DNA from: Cystobacter ferrugineus
GTDB taxonomy: Bacteria > Myxococcota > Myxococcia > Myxococcales > Myxococcaceae
Direction: 5' to 3'
Assembly (NCBI RefSeq): GCF_001887355.1
Contig: NZ_MPIN01000007.1
Location: 84,888-148,887 of the forward strand
DNA: 64,000 bases
Within the stretch, counting starts at the first letter, position 1; the number at the start of each line of letters is the position of its first letter. A program made the position numbers and the translations under genes. Shown one piece after another: positions 1 to 10,468 of this stretch. The notes below the pieces were generated by a model. That model did not search any database. It was not told the origin of the DNA and saw only the letters and a program-made list of their open reading frames with translations.

Positions 1-202
<202 letters not shown>

Positions 203-261
203 TGGCGTGGGTCTTGCTTGTCGTCTGGGTGACCAAGGTCGCCCGATGTAGGTGGGTTTGC

Positions 262-283
262 TCCCCGAGGGGAAGCTCGGGGA
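262..283 (+). promoter_or_regulatory. 8-bp hairpin in glmS leader
   Basis: TCCCCGAG (262-269) and CTCGGGGA (276-283) form a perfect 8-bp stem with a 6-nt loop, 28 bp before the glmS start. It has no U-run after it, so it may be a weak glmU terminator or a leader structure. No glmS ribozyme signature is seen. Confidence 0.3.
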
Positions 284-311
284 CCATGGGCGTGAGAGAG
301 GACAGAACAAT

Positions 312-2147
<1,836 letters not shown>

Positions 2148-2190
2148 TCCGCCGCCGGCCCCTCCCTCGCGAGGGGCCGTGAGAGCACGA

Positions 2191-2227
2191 CGCCCGGGTG
2201 CCTCCCTCTCGAGGCCCCGGGCGTTTT
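2191..2227 (+). terminator. Rho-independent terminator after glmS
   Basis: CGCCCGGG (2191-2198) pairs perfectly with CCCGGGCG (2216-2223) and is followed by TTTT (2224-2227). It lies between the convergent glmS and lipoxygenase genes. Confidence 0.75.
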
Positions 2228-2237
2228 CATGTCCGGC

Positions 2238-4133
2238 TCAGATGTTGATGCTCTGGGGGATCTTCTTGGGATCCAGGTAGGGGTAGGGCGCGTAGCGGCC
2301 CTTGTTGCGCTCCTGGATGGTGGTGCTGATGCGCTCGAGCTGGGTCTGGAACTCGCGCAGCGGCTCGACGACGCGCAGCTCCTTGAACCACAGCGCGGGG
2401 TACTGTCCGAGCTGCGTGTGGTAGACGGAACCCAGCAGGGTGAGGAAGTTGAGCTGGGTGGAGGCCATGTCCAGCGGGGGGAGCTGATCCAGCGGCGGGT
2501 TGAGCGCGGCGTCGGCGCTGGTGAAGGGAGCGCCCCGGTAGGCGGCGCCCGGCACGAATGGCGTGTACGTCATCAGCCCCGCCTGGGCGAAGTTCACCGC
2601 CGCGTGCTGCGCGCTGCCGGTGAAGATCAGCATCGTCAGCGCCTTCACGAGGTAGTCCACCGTGGTCAGCTTGCCGGCGCCGTCCTCGCCGAAGCCCCTC
2701 ACCCGGCCTCCGTCCTTGCTGACCAGCGTGCGGCTCCAGAGCTGGAGTTCCTGATCGTTGGCGACCTGCGCGTCCGAGGCGTAGTGGATGACCACGTAGG
2801 AGCGCACCCACTGTTCGATGGCGCCCCACAGCAGTTGGGCGTCATCCCGGTAGGGATAGTCCAGGGAGGCGTCCGTCACGCCCCGGTTCTCGAGCTCGTT
2901 GGGCAGCATGCCCTGGTTGAAGTCGAAGCTCGGATCATCCAGGAGCGATTGCACCGCGACGACGCGGCTGGTGGCGATGGTGCCACCCAGCAGCATGTCC
3001 ACGTCTCCACCGGGGGCGATGAGCTTCGCCTGGGCCGCGTTGTTGATGAAGATGGTGCCCTCGAAGTGCGGCCGCAGCAGCAGGCTCACCGGATGGGAGT
3101 CCGGCAGGCACTGGTGGGTGGCGACCACGAAGGGCTCCACCAGCAGGTGCGTGCGGCCCAGGTGGGAGCTCAGCTCGTGGAGGTTGAAGTCCGCCACCTC
3201 GACGACCGTCTTGGCCTGGTCCCAGGCCACCCCATCCGCGGGCGTGTAGAGCACATAGGCGCTCGAGTCCTGGCCGCAGCGGATGCCCAGGGCCTCGAGC
3301 TGCCGGGGGCCGCTGCCGCGCGGCAGACCGAAGAGGGCCCGAGGCGCGAAGCAGTACTTGGGCCCGTCGGGGAAGTTGCCGTTGATGACGCCCGCCAGCG
3401 CCTTGTAGTCCGCCAGGAACAGCCGCCCCTCGGCGAGCGCCTGCCTCACCGTGTCCCCCGCTCCGAGCACGGCGCTCAGTTGCGCGTCGCTCAGGCCGAG
3501 CGTGTCCTCGGGGGTGAGCGCCTTCCGGATGACGAGCGGATTGAAGCCCGCCACCCGCATCCAGGCGAAGGTTTCATCCTTCTCCGCGATGCCAGCCTGC
3601 ACGGGCTGGGGCAGGGGCAGGGTGGTGAAGAGGTTGGTGTAGTCCTGCAGCGAGTGCGGCCGTCCCACGGGCTTGGCGAGCACCGCGTCCACCACCAGCT
3701 TCAAGATGTCCGTGACGCTGCCCAGCTCCTGCTTCCAGGCGCGCTCGGTGATGAGCGCGCACTGCTCGGCGAACCGGGCGGTTTCTCCCAGCTCGGAGAG
3801 CCCCGCCTTCAGGGAGTCCGGGGTCGGGAACTTCGCCAGGTGGGTGAGGTCGATCTTCCCCAGGCCCCGGGAGGAGAGGTCCACGCTCATCGCGTCCGGA
3901 GCGGGCGCGGGCGCGGACGGGTTCGACGCCTGCTCGCGCTGGGCCTGTTCGATCTTCCACTGGAGCAGGTTGTGGCCGATGCGCAGCGACTGCCAGACGA
4001 CCTGTCCGTACCACTCGAGGGTGGGCTGCTCGGACTTGGGAACGCTCTGCGACATCGCGAGCGGGCTCACGTACTCGTAGTTGTACGTGTACTCGGACGC
4101 GGGAGACGACGAGCGGGCTTCGACAATCGCCAT
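2238..4133 (-). CDS. Lipoxygenase (iron dioxygenase of polyunsaturated fatty acids)
   Basis: A 631-residue protein, typical for bacterial lipoxygenases, without an N-terminal PLAT domain. All five non-haem iron ligands can be placed by the plant/animal pattern: His324 and His329 (LSSHLGRTH, followed by EPFVVATH and the conserved His347 and His356), His510 and Asn514 (HAAVNF), and the terminal Ile631 carboxylate (SINI-COOH). It should insert O2 into arachidonate- or linoleate-type fatty acids to give hydroperoxides. No signal peptide is evident. The ATG is preceded by CTGGAG at good spacing. It is convergent with glmS and follows the nrd operon in the same direction with a 165-bp gap holding a hairpin, so it is probably a separate unit. 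Regiospecificity cannot be read from sequence. Confidence 0.93.
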   Translation of the reverse strand: MAIVEARSSSPASEYTYNYEYVSPLAMSQSVPKSEQPTLEWYGQVVWQSLRIGHNLLQWKIEQAQREQASNPSAPAPAPDAMSVDLSSRGLGKIDLTHLAKFPTPDSLKAGLSELGETARFAEQCALITERAWKQELGSVTDILKLVVDAVLAKPVGRPHSLQDYTNLFTTLPLPQPVQAGIAEKDETFAWMRVAGFNPLVIRKALTPEDTLGLSDAQLSAVLGAGDTVRQALAEGRLFLADYKALAGVINGNFPDGPKYCFAPRALFGLPRGSGPRQLEALGIRCGQDSSAYVLYTPADGVAWDQAKTVVEVADFNLHELSSHLGRTHLLVEPFVVATHQCLPDSHPVSLLLRPHFEGTIFINNAAQAKLIAPGGDVDMLLGGTIATSRVVAVQSLLDDPSFDFNQGMLPNELENRGVTDASLDYPYRDDAQLLWGAIEQWVRSYVVIHYASDAQVANDQELQLWSRTLVSKDGGRVRGFGEDGAGKLTTVDYLVKALTMLIFTGSAQHAAVNFAQAGLMTYTPFVPGAAYRGAPFTSADAALNPPLDQLPPLDMASTQLNFLTLLGSVYHTQLGQYPALWFKELRVVEPLREFQTQLERISTTIQERNKGRYAPYPYLDPKKIPQSINI

Positions 4134-4254
4134 GCGGACTCCAGGTGAAAAGGGTGGGTGATCCGAACTCGAAAGTTTGGATTCCCACCATCATCCCCTG
4201 GGCCTATGGACATGTGAACCCGTGGACAGAAGCGTCCGCACGTTTTCTCGCCTG

Positions 4255-4281
4255 GTCCGGGAGGGAGTGGTCCTCCCGGAC
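4255..4281 (-). terminator. Candidate terminator hairpin after nrdB
   Basis: GTCCGGGAGG (4255-4264) and CCTCCCGGAC (4272-4281) make a perfect 10-bp stem with a 7-nt loop just past the nrdB stop. No U-run follows on the minus strand, so termination is inferred from position and stability only. Confidence 0.4.
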
Positions 4282-4298
4282 AGGGGGGCGCCAGGCGC

Positions 4299-5363
4299 CT
4301 AGAACGCGGCGTCGAAGGTCACTTCTCCGACGACGCCCACCTGGTAGGCGGAGACGCGGCGCTCGAAGAAGTTGGCCAGCTCCTGCACGTCCTGCAGGTC
4401 CATGAAGGCGAACGGGTTCTTCGAGCCGTAGCGCTTGGGCAGCTCCAGCAGGGTGAGGCGCTGATCCGCCACGTACTCGAGGTACTGGCGCATCTCGTTC
4501 ACGGACAGTCCGGCCACGCCGCCGCCCAGGAGGTCCTCGGCGAAGCGCAGCTCACACGCCACCGCCTCCTCCATCATGCTCACCACGTCGCGCTCCATCT
4601 GCGCGTCGAAGAGGCCGGGCTCCTCGCGGCGCACGCACTTGACCACCTCGAAGGCGAACGCCATGTGGGCGCTCTCGTCGCGGAACACCCAGTTGGTGCC
4701 CGCGGCCAGGCCGTGGAGCAGCCCGCGCGAGCGCAGGAAGTACACGTAGGCGAAGGCCGCGAAGAAGAAGAGCCCCTCGATGCAGGCGGCGAAGCAGATG
4801 AGGTTGAGCAGGAAGGCGCGGCGCTGCTCGCGTGTCTCCAGCCGGTCCAACTGGTGCACCGAGTCCATCCACTTGAAGCAGAAGGCGGCCTTCTCTTGGA
4901 TGCTCGGGATGTTGTCGATGGCGGCGAAGGCCTTGGCGCGCTCGGCCGGGTCGGGCACGTACGTGTCGAGCAGCGTGAGGTAGAACTGCACGTGCAGTGC
5001 CTCCTCGTAGAGCTGGCGGGACAGGTACATGCGCGCCTCGGGCGCGTTCACGTGCTTGTACAGGTTGAGCACGAGGTTGTTGGACACGATGGAGTCGCCC
5101 GTGGCGAAGAAGGCCACGAGGCGCTGGATGAGGTGGCGGTCCGCGGGCGACATCTTCGAGCGCAGGTCGCCCACGTCCGTGGAGAAGTCCACCTCCTCCA
5201 CCGTCCAGGTGTTCTTGATGGCGTTGCGGTACATCTCGAAGAACGCCGGGTACTGCATGGGGCGCAGGGTGAGGTTGAGCCCTGGATCCAGCAGGCGCCC
5301 GCCCGTCTTGGGAGTCGCGTTGGAGGGCATGGGGGTCTCGAGCGGCTTGGCGGCGGCGGTCAC
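4299..5363 (-). CDS. nrdB: Ribonucleotide reductase class Ia, beta subunit
   Basis: 354 residues from a GTG that overlaps the nrdA stop (GTGA), implying translational coupling; an in-frame ATG at 5330 would give 343 residues but has no Shine-Dalgarno. The diiron/tyrosyl-radical centre is visible: Asp59, Glu121-x-x-His124 with the radical Tyr128 seven residues after the Glu (as E115/H118/Y122 in E. coli), a Glu in CIEGLFFF, and Glu/His in RDESAH. The radical Tyr is present, so this is not a Tyr-less Chlamydia-type (class Ic) subunit. NrdB generates and stores the radical passed to NrdA for dNTP synthesis. It shares the cobalamin-riboswitch transcript with nrdA. Confidence 0.95.
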   Translation of the reverse strand: MTAAAKPLETPMPSNATPKTGGRLLDPGLNLTLRPMQYPAFFEMYRNAIKNTWTVEEVDFSTDVGDLRSKMSPADRHLIQRLVAFFATGDSIVSNNLVLNLYKHVNAPEARMYLSRQLYEEALHVQFYLTLLDTYVPDPAERAKAFAAIDNIPSIQEKAAFCFKWMDSVHQLDRLETREQRRAFLLNLICFAACIEGLFFFAAFAYVYFLRSRGLLHGLAAGTNWVFRDESAHMAFAFEVVKCVRREEPGLFDAQMERDVVSMMEEAVACELRFAEDLLGGGVAGLSVNEMRQYLEYVADQRLTLLELPKRYGSKNPFAFMDLQDVQELANFFERRVSAYQVGVVGEVTFDAAF

Positions 5364-7750
5364 TGGCAGGCCTCGCAGGCTTCGGGGTTTTCCAGGGAGC
5401 AGGCGATGGCCTGCGCCTCGGTGGGCTTCTCCTCGCGGGGCGCCTCGACGGTGGCCTTGGCGATGCGCGTGGCGGGGCGCGAGCGCAGGTAGTACGTCGT
5501 CTTCAGTCCCTTCTTCCAGGCGTACATGTACATGGAGCTGAGCTGCCCGATGTTGGGCGACTCCATGAACAGGTTGAGCGACTGGCTCTGGTCGATGAAG
5601 GCGCCGCGGTCGGCCGCCATGTCGATGAGCGAGCGCATGGGCAGCTCCCACGCGGTGCGGTAGATGGCGCGCACCTCGGCGGGGATGTCTGAAATCCCCT
5701 GGATGGAGCCTTCCGCGAGCTTGATGCGCGTGCGCATGTCCTCGTTCCACTTGCCCAGGGCCTTGAGCTCCTCGACCAGGTAGCGGTTGACCTGGAGGAA
5801 GTCACCCGAGAGCGTCTCTCGCTTGAAGAGGTTGGACACCTGGGGCTCGATGCACTCGTAGCAGCCCGCGATGGAGGCGATGGTCGCCGTGGGGGCGATG
5901 GCGATGAGCAGCGAGTTGCGCAGGCCGGTCTGCTTCACCCGCGCACGCAGCGCATCCCAGCGCGCGGGGTCCTCGGGCGTCACGCTCCAGGCATCGAACT
6001 GGAGCTCGCCCTGGGCGGCGCGCGTCTCGGGGAAGGCGGGGTGGGCGCCGCGCTCGGCCGCGAGTTCCGCGGACGCCGAGAGGGCGTGGAAGTAGATTTC
6101 CTCGGACACCTTGCGCGAGAGCGTGCGCGCCTCGGGGGCGTCGAAGGGCAGGCGCATCTGGAAGAAGACGTCCTGCAGGCCCATGATGCCCAGGCCCACC
6201 GGGCGCCAGCGCCGGTTGGAGCTCTCGGCGGTGGGGATGGGGTAGAAGTTCAGGTCGATGACCCGGTCGAGCTGCCGCACCGCCGTGCGCACCGTCTGGG
6301 CGAGCTTCTCCCAGTCGAACGTCACCTTGCCCGCCGCGTCCGTGGACGTGTGCCGCGCGAGGTTGATGGAGCCGAGGTTGCAGACGGCCGTCTCGTCCTT
6401 GTTCGTCACCTCGAGGATTTCCGTGCACAGGTTGGACAGGTGCACGACGCGGCCCGGGCGCGCCGTCTGGTTGCACGCGCGGTTGCTCTTGTCCTTGAAC
6501 GTCATCCAGCCGTTACCCGTCTGGGCGAGCGTGCGCATCATGCGCGCGTACACCTCGCGCGCCTTGATGCTCTTGACGGCCAGCCCCCTGGCCTCCGCCT
6601 CGAGGTAGGCGCGCTCGAACTCCTCGCCATACAGGTCGGTGAGGTGCGGCACCACCTTGGGATCGAAGAGCGACCAGGAGCCGTCCGCCTCGACGCGCTT
6701 CATGAACAGGTCGGGCACCCAGTTGGCGAGGTTCAGGTTGTGCGTGCGCCGGGCCTCGTCACCCGTGTTGTCGCGCAGCTCCAGGAACTCCTCCAGGTCC
6801 GCGTGCCACGTCTCCAGGTACACGCACGCCGCGCCCTTGCGCTTGCCGCCCTGGTTCACCGCCGCCACGGACGCATCCAGCGTCTTGAGCCACGGGACGA
6901 TGCCGTTGCTGTGCCCGTTGGTGCTGGTGATGAGCGAGCCGCGCGAGCGGATGCGGTGGTAGGCGAGCCCGATGCCGCCCGAGAACTTCGAGAGCATGGC
7001 CACGTCGGTGTAGCGCTGGTAGATGCTGCCCAGCTCGTCCTCGGGCGAGTCGAGCAGGAAGCACGAGGAGAGCTGCTCGTGCCGGGTGCCGGAGTTGAAG
7101 AGGGTGGGGGAGCTGGGCACGTACTCCAGGAGCGAGAAGCGCCGGTAGAGCTCCAGGGCCTCGGGCACGGTCTCGCCGAGCGCCACGGCGATGCGCATGA
7201 AGAAGTGCTGGGGCGTCTCCAGCACCGCGCGCGTGGTGGGGTGCTTGAGCAGGTAGCGATCGTAGACGGTGCGCAGGCCGAAGTACTCGAAGAGCCGGTT
7301 GCGCGTGGGATCGATGGCGTCGTTGAGCTTGCGCGAGTTGGCGGCGACGAGCTGGGCGACGCGCTCGTTGACGAGCCCCAGCCGGTGGGCCGCGGCGATG
7401 GACTGCGAGAAGGAGTGCACCTCCTGACCCGACAGCTCCTTGTCGATGTACGTGGCGAGCAGCCGCGCGGCGAGCCGGGCGTACTCGGGCTCCTCGAGCG
7501 TGAGCGAGGCCGCGGTCTGGATGGAGAGCTGATCCAACTCCTGGGTCGAGGCGCCGTCATAGAGACCGGCGATCGTCTTGGTGGCCACGCGGATGGCGTC
7601 CACCTGGCGCAGGCCATCACAGCAGCGGCTGATGGCGCGGACGATTTTGTTCAGATCCGCGGCCTCGAGCGTCCCATTTCGCTTGCGTACCCGCATGGTG
7701 GTGGGGGGCGGTTGCGAGTTGGGGGGCGAGACGGGGATGGTGTCCAACAT
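5360..7750 (-). CDS. nrdA: Ribonucleotide reductase class Ia, alpha (catalytic) subunit
   Basis: 796 residues. The ATG at 7750 is picked because GGAGGAG lies 6 nt upstream; the frame stays open further back, but that stretch is the riboswitch. An N-terminal ATP-cone (MRVRKRNG from residue 19) predicts dATP/ATP overall activity control. Catalytic residues are present: redox Cys230 and Cys457, the Asn440-Leu-Cys442-Thr-Glu444 loop, the radical-transfer pair Tyr753-Tyr754, and the C-terminal swinging-arm CEAC (792-795) reduced by thioredoxin or glutaredoxin. It reduces NDPs to dNDPs in the cytoplasm with NrdB. Expression is very probably repressed by adenosylcobalamin through the leader at 7913-8113. 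Confidence 0.96.
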   Translation of the reverse strand: MLDTIPVSPPNSQPPPTTMRVRKRNGTLEAADLNKIVRAISRCCDGLRQVDAIRVATKTIAGLYDGASTQELDQLSIQTAASLTLEEPEYARLAARLLATYIDKELSGQEVHSFSQSIAAAHRLGLVNERVAQLVAANSRKLNDAIDPTRNRLFEYFGLRTVYDRYLLKHPTTRAVLETPQHFFMRIAVALGETVPEALELYRRFSLLEYVPSSPTLFNSGTRHEQLSSCFLLDSPEDELGSIYQRYTDVAMLSKFSGGIGLAYHRIRSRGSLITSTNGHSNGIVPWLKTLDASVAAVNQGGKRKGAACVYLETWHADLEEFLELRDNTGDEARRTHNLNLANWVPDLFMKRVEADGSWSLFDPKVVPHLTDLYGEEFERAYLEAEARGLAVKSIKAREVYARMMRTLAQTGNGWMTFKDKSNRACNQTARPGRVVHLSNLCTEILEVTNKDETAVCNLGSINLARHTSTDAAGKVTFDWEKLAQTVRTAVRQLDRVIDLNFYPIPTAESSNRRWRPVGLGIMGLQDVFFQMRLPFDAPEARTLSRKVSEEIYFHALSASAELAAERGAHPAFPETRAAQGELQFDAWSVTPEDPARWDALRARVKQTGLRNSLLIAIAPTATIASIAGCYECIEPQVSNLFKRETLSGDFLQVNRYLVEELKALGKWNEDMRTRIKLAEGSIQGISDIPAEVRAIYRTAWELPMRSLIDMAADRGAFIDQSQSLNLFMESPNIGQLSSMYMYAWKKGLKTTYYLRSRPATRIAKATVEAPREEKPTEAQAIACSLENPEACEACQ

Positions 7751-7770
7751 GTTGCGGCTCCTCCTACACG

Positions 7771-7876
7771 ACCGTGGCGGCTGGAGCACGGTGAGGAGAG
7801 GACACAACGGGAGCCCGCACGCGACGAGTGGCGCTCGTGGCGTGTTGGACCGCGCGCCTCCCCCGAGGTGCTCCAG
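7771..7876 (-). promoter_or_regulatory. nrdA: Candidate expression platform of the cobalamin riboswitch
   Basis: Two mutually exclusive RNA pairings are visible between aptamer and nrdA RBS. CTGGAGCAC (7876-7868 on the minus strand) can pair over 9 bp with GTGCTCCAG (7789-7781). Alternatively ACCGTG (7792-7787) pairs with CACGGT (7776-7771) in a local hairpin ending 8 nt before the Shine-Dalgarno. The second arm of the long pairing overlaps the local hairpin, so only one can form. No U-run terminator is present, suggesting control of translation or Rho access. Inference from base pairing by eye. Confidence 0.45.
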
Positions 7877-7912
7877 GTCGAGACCACGCCTGGATGTCTC
7901 TCCAGGACATGG

Positions 7913-8113
7913 GTGGCTGGCAGGTCTTCGGGCTCGCGAGCGTTCCGGCGCCCTCGCCGGAGTACCACCGCCTACTGCCGTCCCCTTCCCAGCCCGAGGG
8001 CCAGTGGTGTGGACGGGTTCGTTCTCGCTGACCGCTGCGGGGCAGCTCCGGACTCCCACCGGATTCCCTTTTCGTCCCGGGCGACGCGCGTCCGGGCACC
8101 AGCGACGAGCCAC
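7913..8113 (-). promoter_or_regulatory. Cobalamin (adenosylcobalamin) riboswitch aptamer upstream of nrdAB
   Basis: Read on the minus strand, the order of conserved blocks is that of the B12 riboswitch: GGGAATCCGGTGGGAGTCCG, GAGCTGCCCCGCAGCGGT, CCACTGG, the B12 box GGGACGGCAGTAGG-like segment, and CCCGAAGACCTGCC. The closing P1 stem is GTGGCT (8113-8108) with AGCCAC (7918-7913). Bounds are set by that stem. In Streptomyces a cobalamin riboswitch is known to shut off class Ia nrdABS when B12 allows the class II enzyme; the same logic is inferred here. Confidence 0.93.
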
Positions 8114-8258
8114 ACCTTAAGGGGGGACTTGTAGGAGTCAAAGAAGCGGCGCACCCCCGGGGGGGTGGTGTCGGGTGTCCGACGGGAGCCCTCCTTTGAT
8201 ACCGCTCCGGCGGGAGCGCTCCGGCTTCGATGAGCTGCGATCATTACCTTCATGAGCG

Positions 8259-9029
8259 ATGAGCGTTCTCCACCCTCCCCCCACCTTCTCTCCGGGCCCG
8301 CGCGTCCGTGACGCCGTGCGGCGGGAGCCGGAGCTGCCGTCCCTGGCTCCCTGGGAGCCGCTCCCCGAGCCCACCCGGGCGCCCCTCCCGGAGGCGAAGC
8401 GGCGGGAGGTACTGAGCCTCGTGGAGGCGGCCCGGAGCGCCACGGGGGACGAGCGGGAGGAACTGGCCGGTCAGTTGGGGAGTCAACTGGAGGCGCTGGG
8501 GGAGGGAGGCGGCTGCCGGGAGGTGGCGGATCTGCTCCTGCACCTCTTGGAGAGCGGCCAGTTGGAGGGGCTGGTGGAGCGCGGGGGCCGGACGTGCCGG
8601 AGCGCGGCCGTCGAGTCCCTGACGCGGCTCGGCTTTCCCTATGCCCTGGAGGTCCGTCCCGAGGACCTGGATCATCTCCGGGCGTGGACCCGGCGGCGGC
8701 GTGGCCCGGCCGTGCCCCCGGGCGTGTTGCCGGCGGGGGTGTTGGGGGTGGGCTTCGTCGGGCAGTGGTGGGCCCTGTCCCCGGAGGTGGCTTCCGAGGT
8801 GGGGGGGGGGGGGCCGTTCCTGGTGGTGCTCATGGGCCTGGCGCTGATGGGGCTGATGCTGGCCCTGTTGGCCCCTGAACGTTCTCCCTCCAGGCGGGCG
8901 GGCCTGTTCGTGCTGACCCTGCTCTCCCTCGTCGAGGTGTTTTTGGGGGGGCCCGCCGGTTATCACGGAGCGGCGAGTGGCCTGGCCGGGCTGATGGCCT
9001 GCCTGCTGCTCGTGCGGACACGACGCTGA
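8259..9029 (+). CDS. Hypothetical membrane protein
   Basis: 256 residues, family not recognised. The first ~160 residues are Pro/Glu/Leu-rich, probably cytosolic and helical (EAKRREVLSLVEAAR, REELAGQLGSQLEALG). The last ~100 residues hold about three hydrophobic segments (PAGVLGVGFVGQWWAL, FLVVLMGLALMGLMLALL, AGLFVLTLLSLVEVFLGG, then AASGLAGLMACLLLV), so it is likely anchored in the inner membrane. ATG codons at 8252 (other frame) and 8259 lie close together; 8259 is the in-frame one, without a clear Shine-Dalgarno. The gap 8114-8258 between it and the divergent riboswitch holds short GC hairpins only. Confidence 0.6.
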   Translation: MSVLHPPPTFSPGPRVRDAVRREPELPSLAPWEPLPEPTRAPLPEAKRREVLSLVEAARSATGDEREELAGQLGSQLEALGEGGGCREVADLLLHLLESGQLEGLVERGGRTCRSAAVESLTRLGFPYALEVRPEDLDHLRAWTRRRRGPAVPPGVLPAGVLGVGFVGQWWALSPEVASEVGGGGPFLVVLMGLALMGLMLALLAPERSPSRRAGLFVLTLLSLVEVFLGGPAGYHGAASGLAGLMACLLLVRTRR

Positions 9030-9137
9030 ACGTTCTGGGTCATGTCAGACGGATGGACTAGGGTTTTCCCATCGCGTACTAAACGTGAGTTCAGGTGAGC
9101 CGGGGTGGCTCGCCGCATACGCAAGGAGCAAGACGAA

Positions 9138-10235
9138 ATGGCCGTGAATCCGGAGAAGGAGAAGGCGATCGAGTTGGCGATGTCCGCGGTGGAGCGCCAG
9201 TTCGGTAAGGGGTCCATCATGCGGCTCGGCAACGAGGAGCCGCTGGTGAGGGATGTTCAGGCCATTTCGACGGGAAGCGTCTCGCTCGACATCGCCTTGG
9301 GCGTCGGAGGCGTGCCCAAGGGCCGTATCGTGGAGATCTACGGGCCGGAGTCCTCGGGTAAGACGACGCTCTGCCTCCATGTGGTGGCCGAGGCGCAGAA
9401 GCGCGGTGGCGTGGCGGGCTACATCGACGCCGAGCACGCCCTGGACATCGGGTACGCGCGCAAGCTGGGTGTTCGCACGGATGACCTGCTGCTGAGCCAG
9501 CCGGACACCGGCGAGCAGGCGCTGGAGATCGCCGAGATGCTGGTGCGCTCGGGCGCCATCGACGTGCTGGTGGTGGACTCGGTGGCCGCGCTCGTGCCGA
9601 AGGCGGAGCTCGAGGGCGAGATGGGTGATGCGCACATGGGCGTGCAGGCGCGCCTCATGAGCCAGGCCCTGCGCAAGCTCACGGGCACCATCAGCAAGAG
9701 CCAGACGTGCGTCATCTTCATCAATCAGATCCGCATGAAGATTGGCGTGATGTTCGGCAACCCCGAGACGACGACGGGCGGCAACGCGCTGAAGTTCTAC
9801 GCGTCGCAGCGCCTGGACATCCGCCGCGTGGGCGCCATCAAGAATGGCGAGAACGTGGTGGGCAGCCGCACCCGCGTGAAGGTGGTGAAGAACAAGGTGG
9901 CGCCTCCGTTCAAGGAGGTCGAGTTCGACATCATGTACGGCTCGGGCATCTCGAGGGAGGGCGACCTCATCGACCTGGCGTCGACGGACAACATCATCGA
10001 GAAGAGCGGTAGCTGGTTCTCCTTCAAGGGAGAGCGCATCGGCCAGGGCCGCGAGAACGCCAAGGACTACCTGCGTGACCATCCCGAGGTCATGAAGGAA
10101 GTGGAGCGGCAGGTGTACGAGAAGTACGGCATCGGCAAGCCGGCGGTGGCGGCGGTGCCGACGACTCCGACCGATGGCGAGCCGGCGGCCGAGGGCCACA
10201 GCGAGAAGCGCCAGCGCGTGAAGGCCGTGAAGTAG
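9138..10235 (+). CDS. recA: Recombinase RecA
   Basis: 366 residues with the full RecA core: Walker A GPESSGKT at residues 69-76, Walker [10 protein letters not shown], the L2/signature region ([22 protein letters not shown]) and ALKFYAS. The ATG at 9138 follows AAGGAGC at good spacing; an in-frame upstream start would precede this RBS. RecA coats single-stranded DNA, drives strand exchange and activates LexA self-cleavage. The C-terminal tail is basic ([10 protein letters not shown]) rather than strongly acidic as in E. coli. No convincing LexA box is visible upstream. Myxobacteria commonly carry two recA genes; only one is in this window. No intein. Confidence 0.97.
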   Translation: MAVNPEKEKAIELAMSAVERQFGKGSIMRLGNEEPLVRDVQAISTGSVSLDIALGVGGVPKGRIVEIYGPESSGKTTLCLHVVAEAQKRGGVAGYIDAEHALDIGYARKLGVRTDDLLLSQPDTGEQALEIAEMLVRSGAIDVLVVDSVAALVPKAELEGEMGDAHMGVQARLMSQALRKLTGTISKSQTCVIFINQIRMKIGVMFGNPETTTGGNALKFYASQRLDIRRVGAIKNGENVVGSRTRVKVVKNKVAPPFKEVEFDIMYGSGISREGDLIDLASTDNIIEKSGSWFSFKGERIGQGRENAKDYLRDHPEVMKEVERQVYEKYGIGKPAVAAVPTTPTDGEPAAEGHSEKRQRVKAVK

Positions 10236-10263
10236 TCCACGCCTTCGTTGCCTTGAAGTCCCA

Positions 10264-10304
10264 GGGGCCGTCTCCCTTCACCGGGGGGCGGCCCCTTCGC
10301 TTTT
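10264..10304 (+). terminator. Terminator after recA
   Basis: GGGGCCG (10264-10270) pairs with CGGCCCC (10289-10295), followed by TTCGCTTTT. The loop of 18 nt is long, but the position 28 bp past the recA stop and the T-rich tail support termination. Confidence 0.6.
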
Positions 10305-10468
10305 CGGCTTTGGCGGGACCCTGGCCTGGGCGGCGAGGGTCCCCTCGGTCCGACACTCCTGGGGGAGTCGTGGTGGTTCTCTGTGGACAACGGTGGGCCT
10401 TCCGCCCGAAGGTCGCTGTCCCCGACCGCGGGCCGCGCCGCGGTGAGGTACTGGAGACAAGGAGCCGC

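Noticed and set aside
203-311. glmS ribozyme in the glmS leader
   Set aside because: The gap is only 109 bp and lacks the conserved core; that ribozyme is typical of Firmicutes.
9030-9137. LexA (SOS) box ahead of recA
   Set aside because: No match to either proteobacterial CTGT-N8-ACAG or Gram-positive-type GAAC/GTTC spacing could be found.
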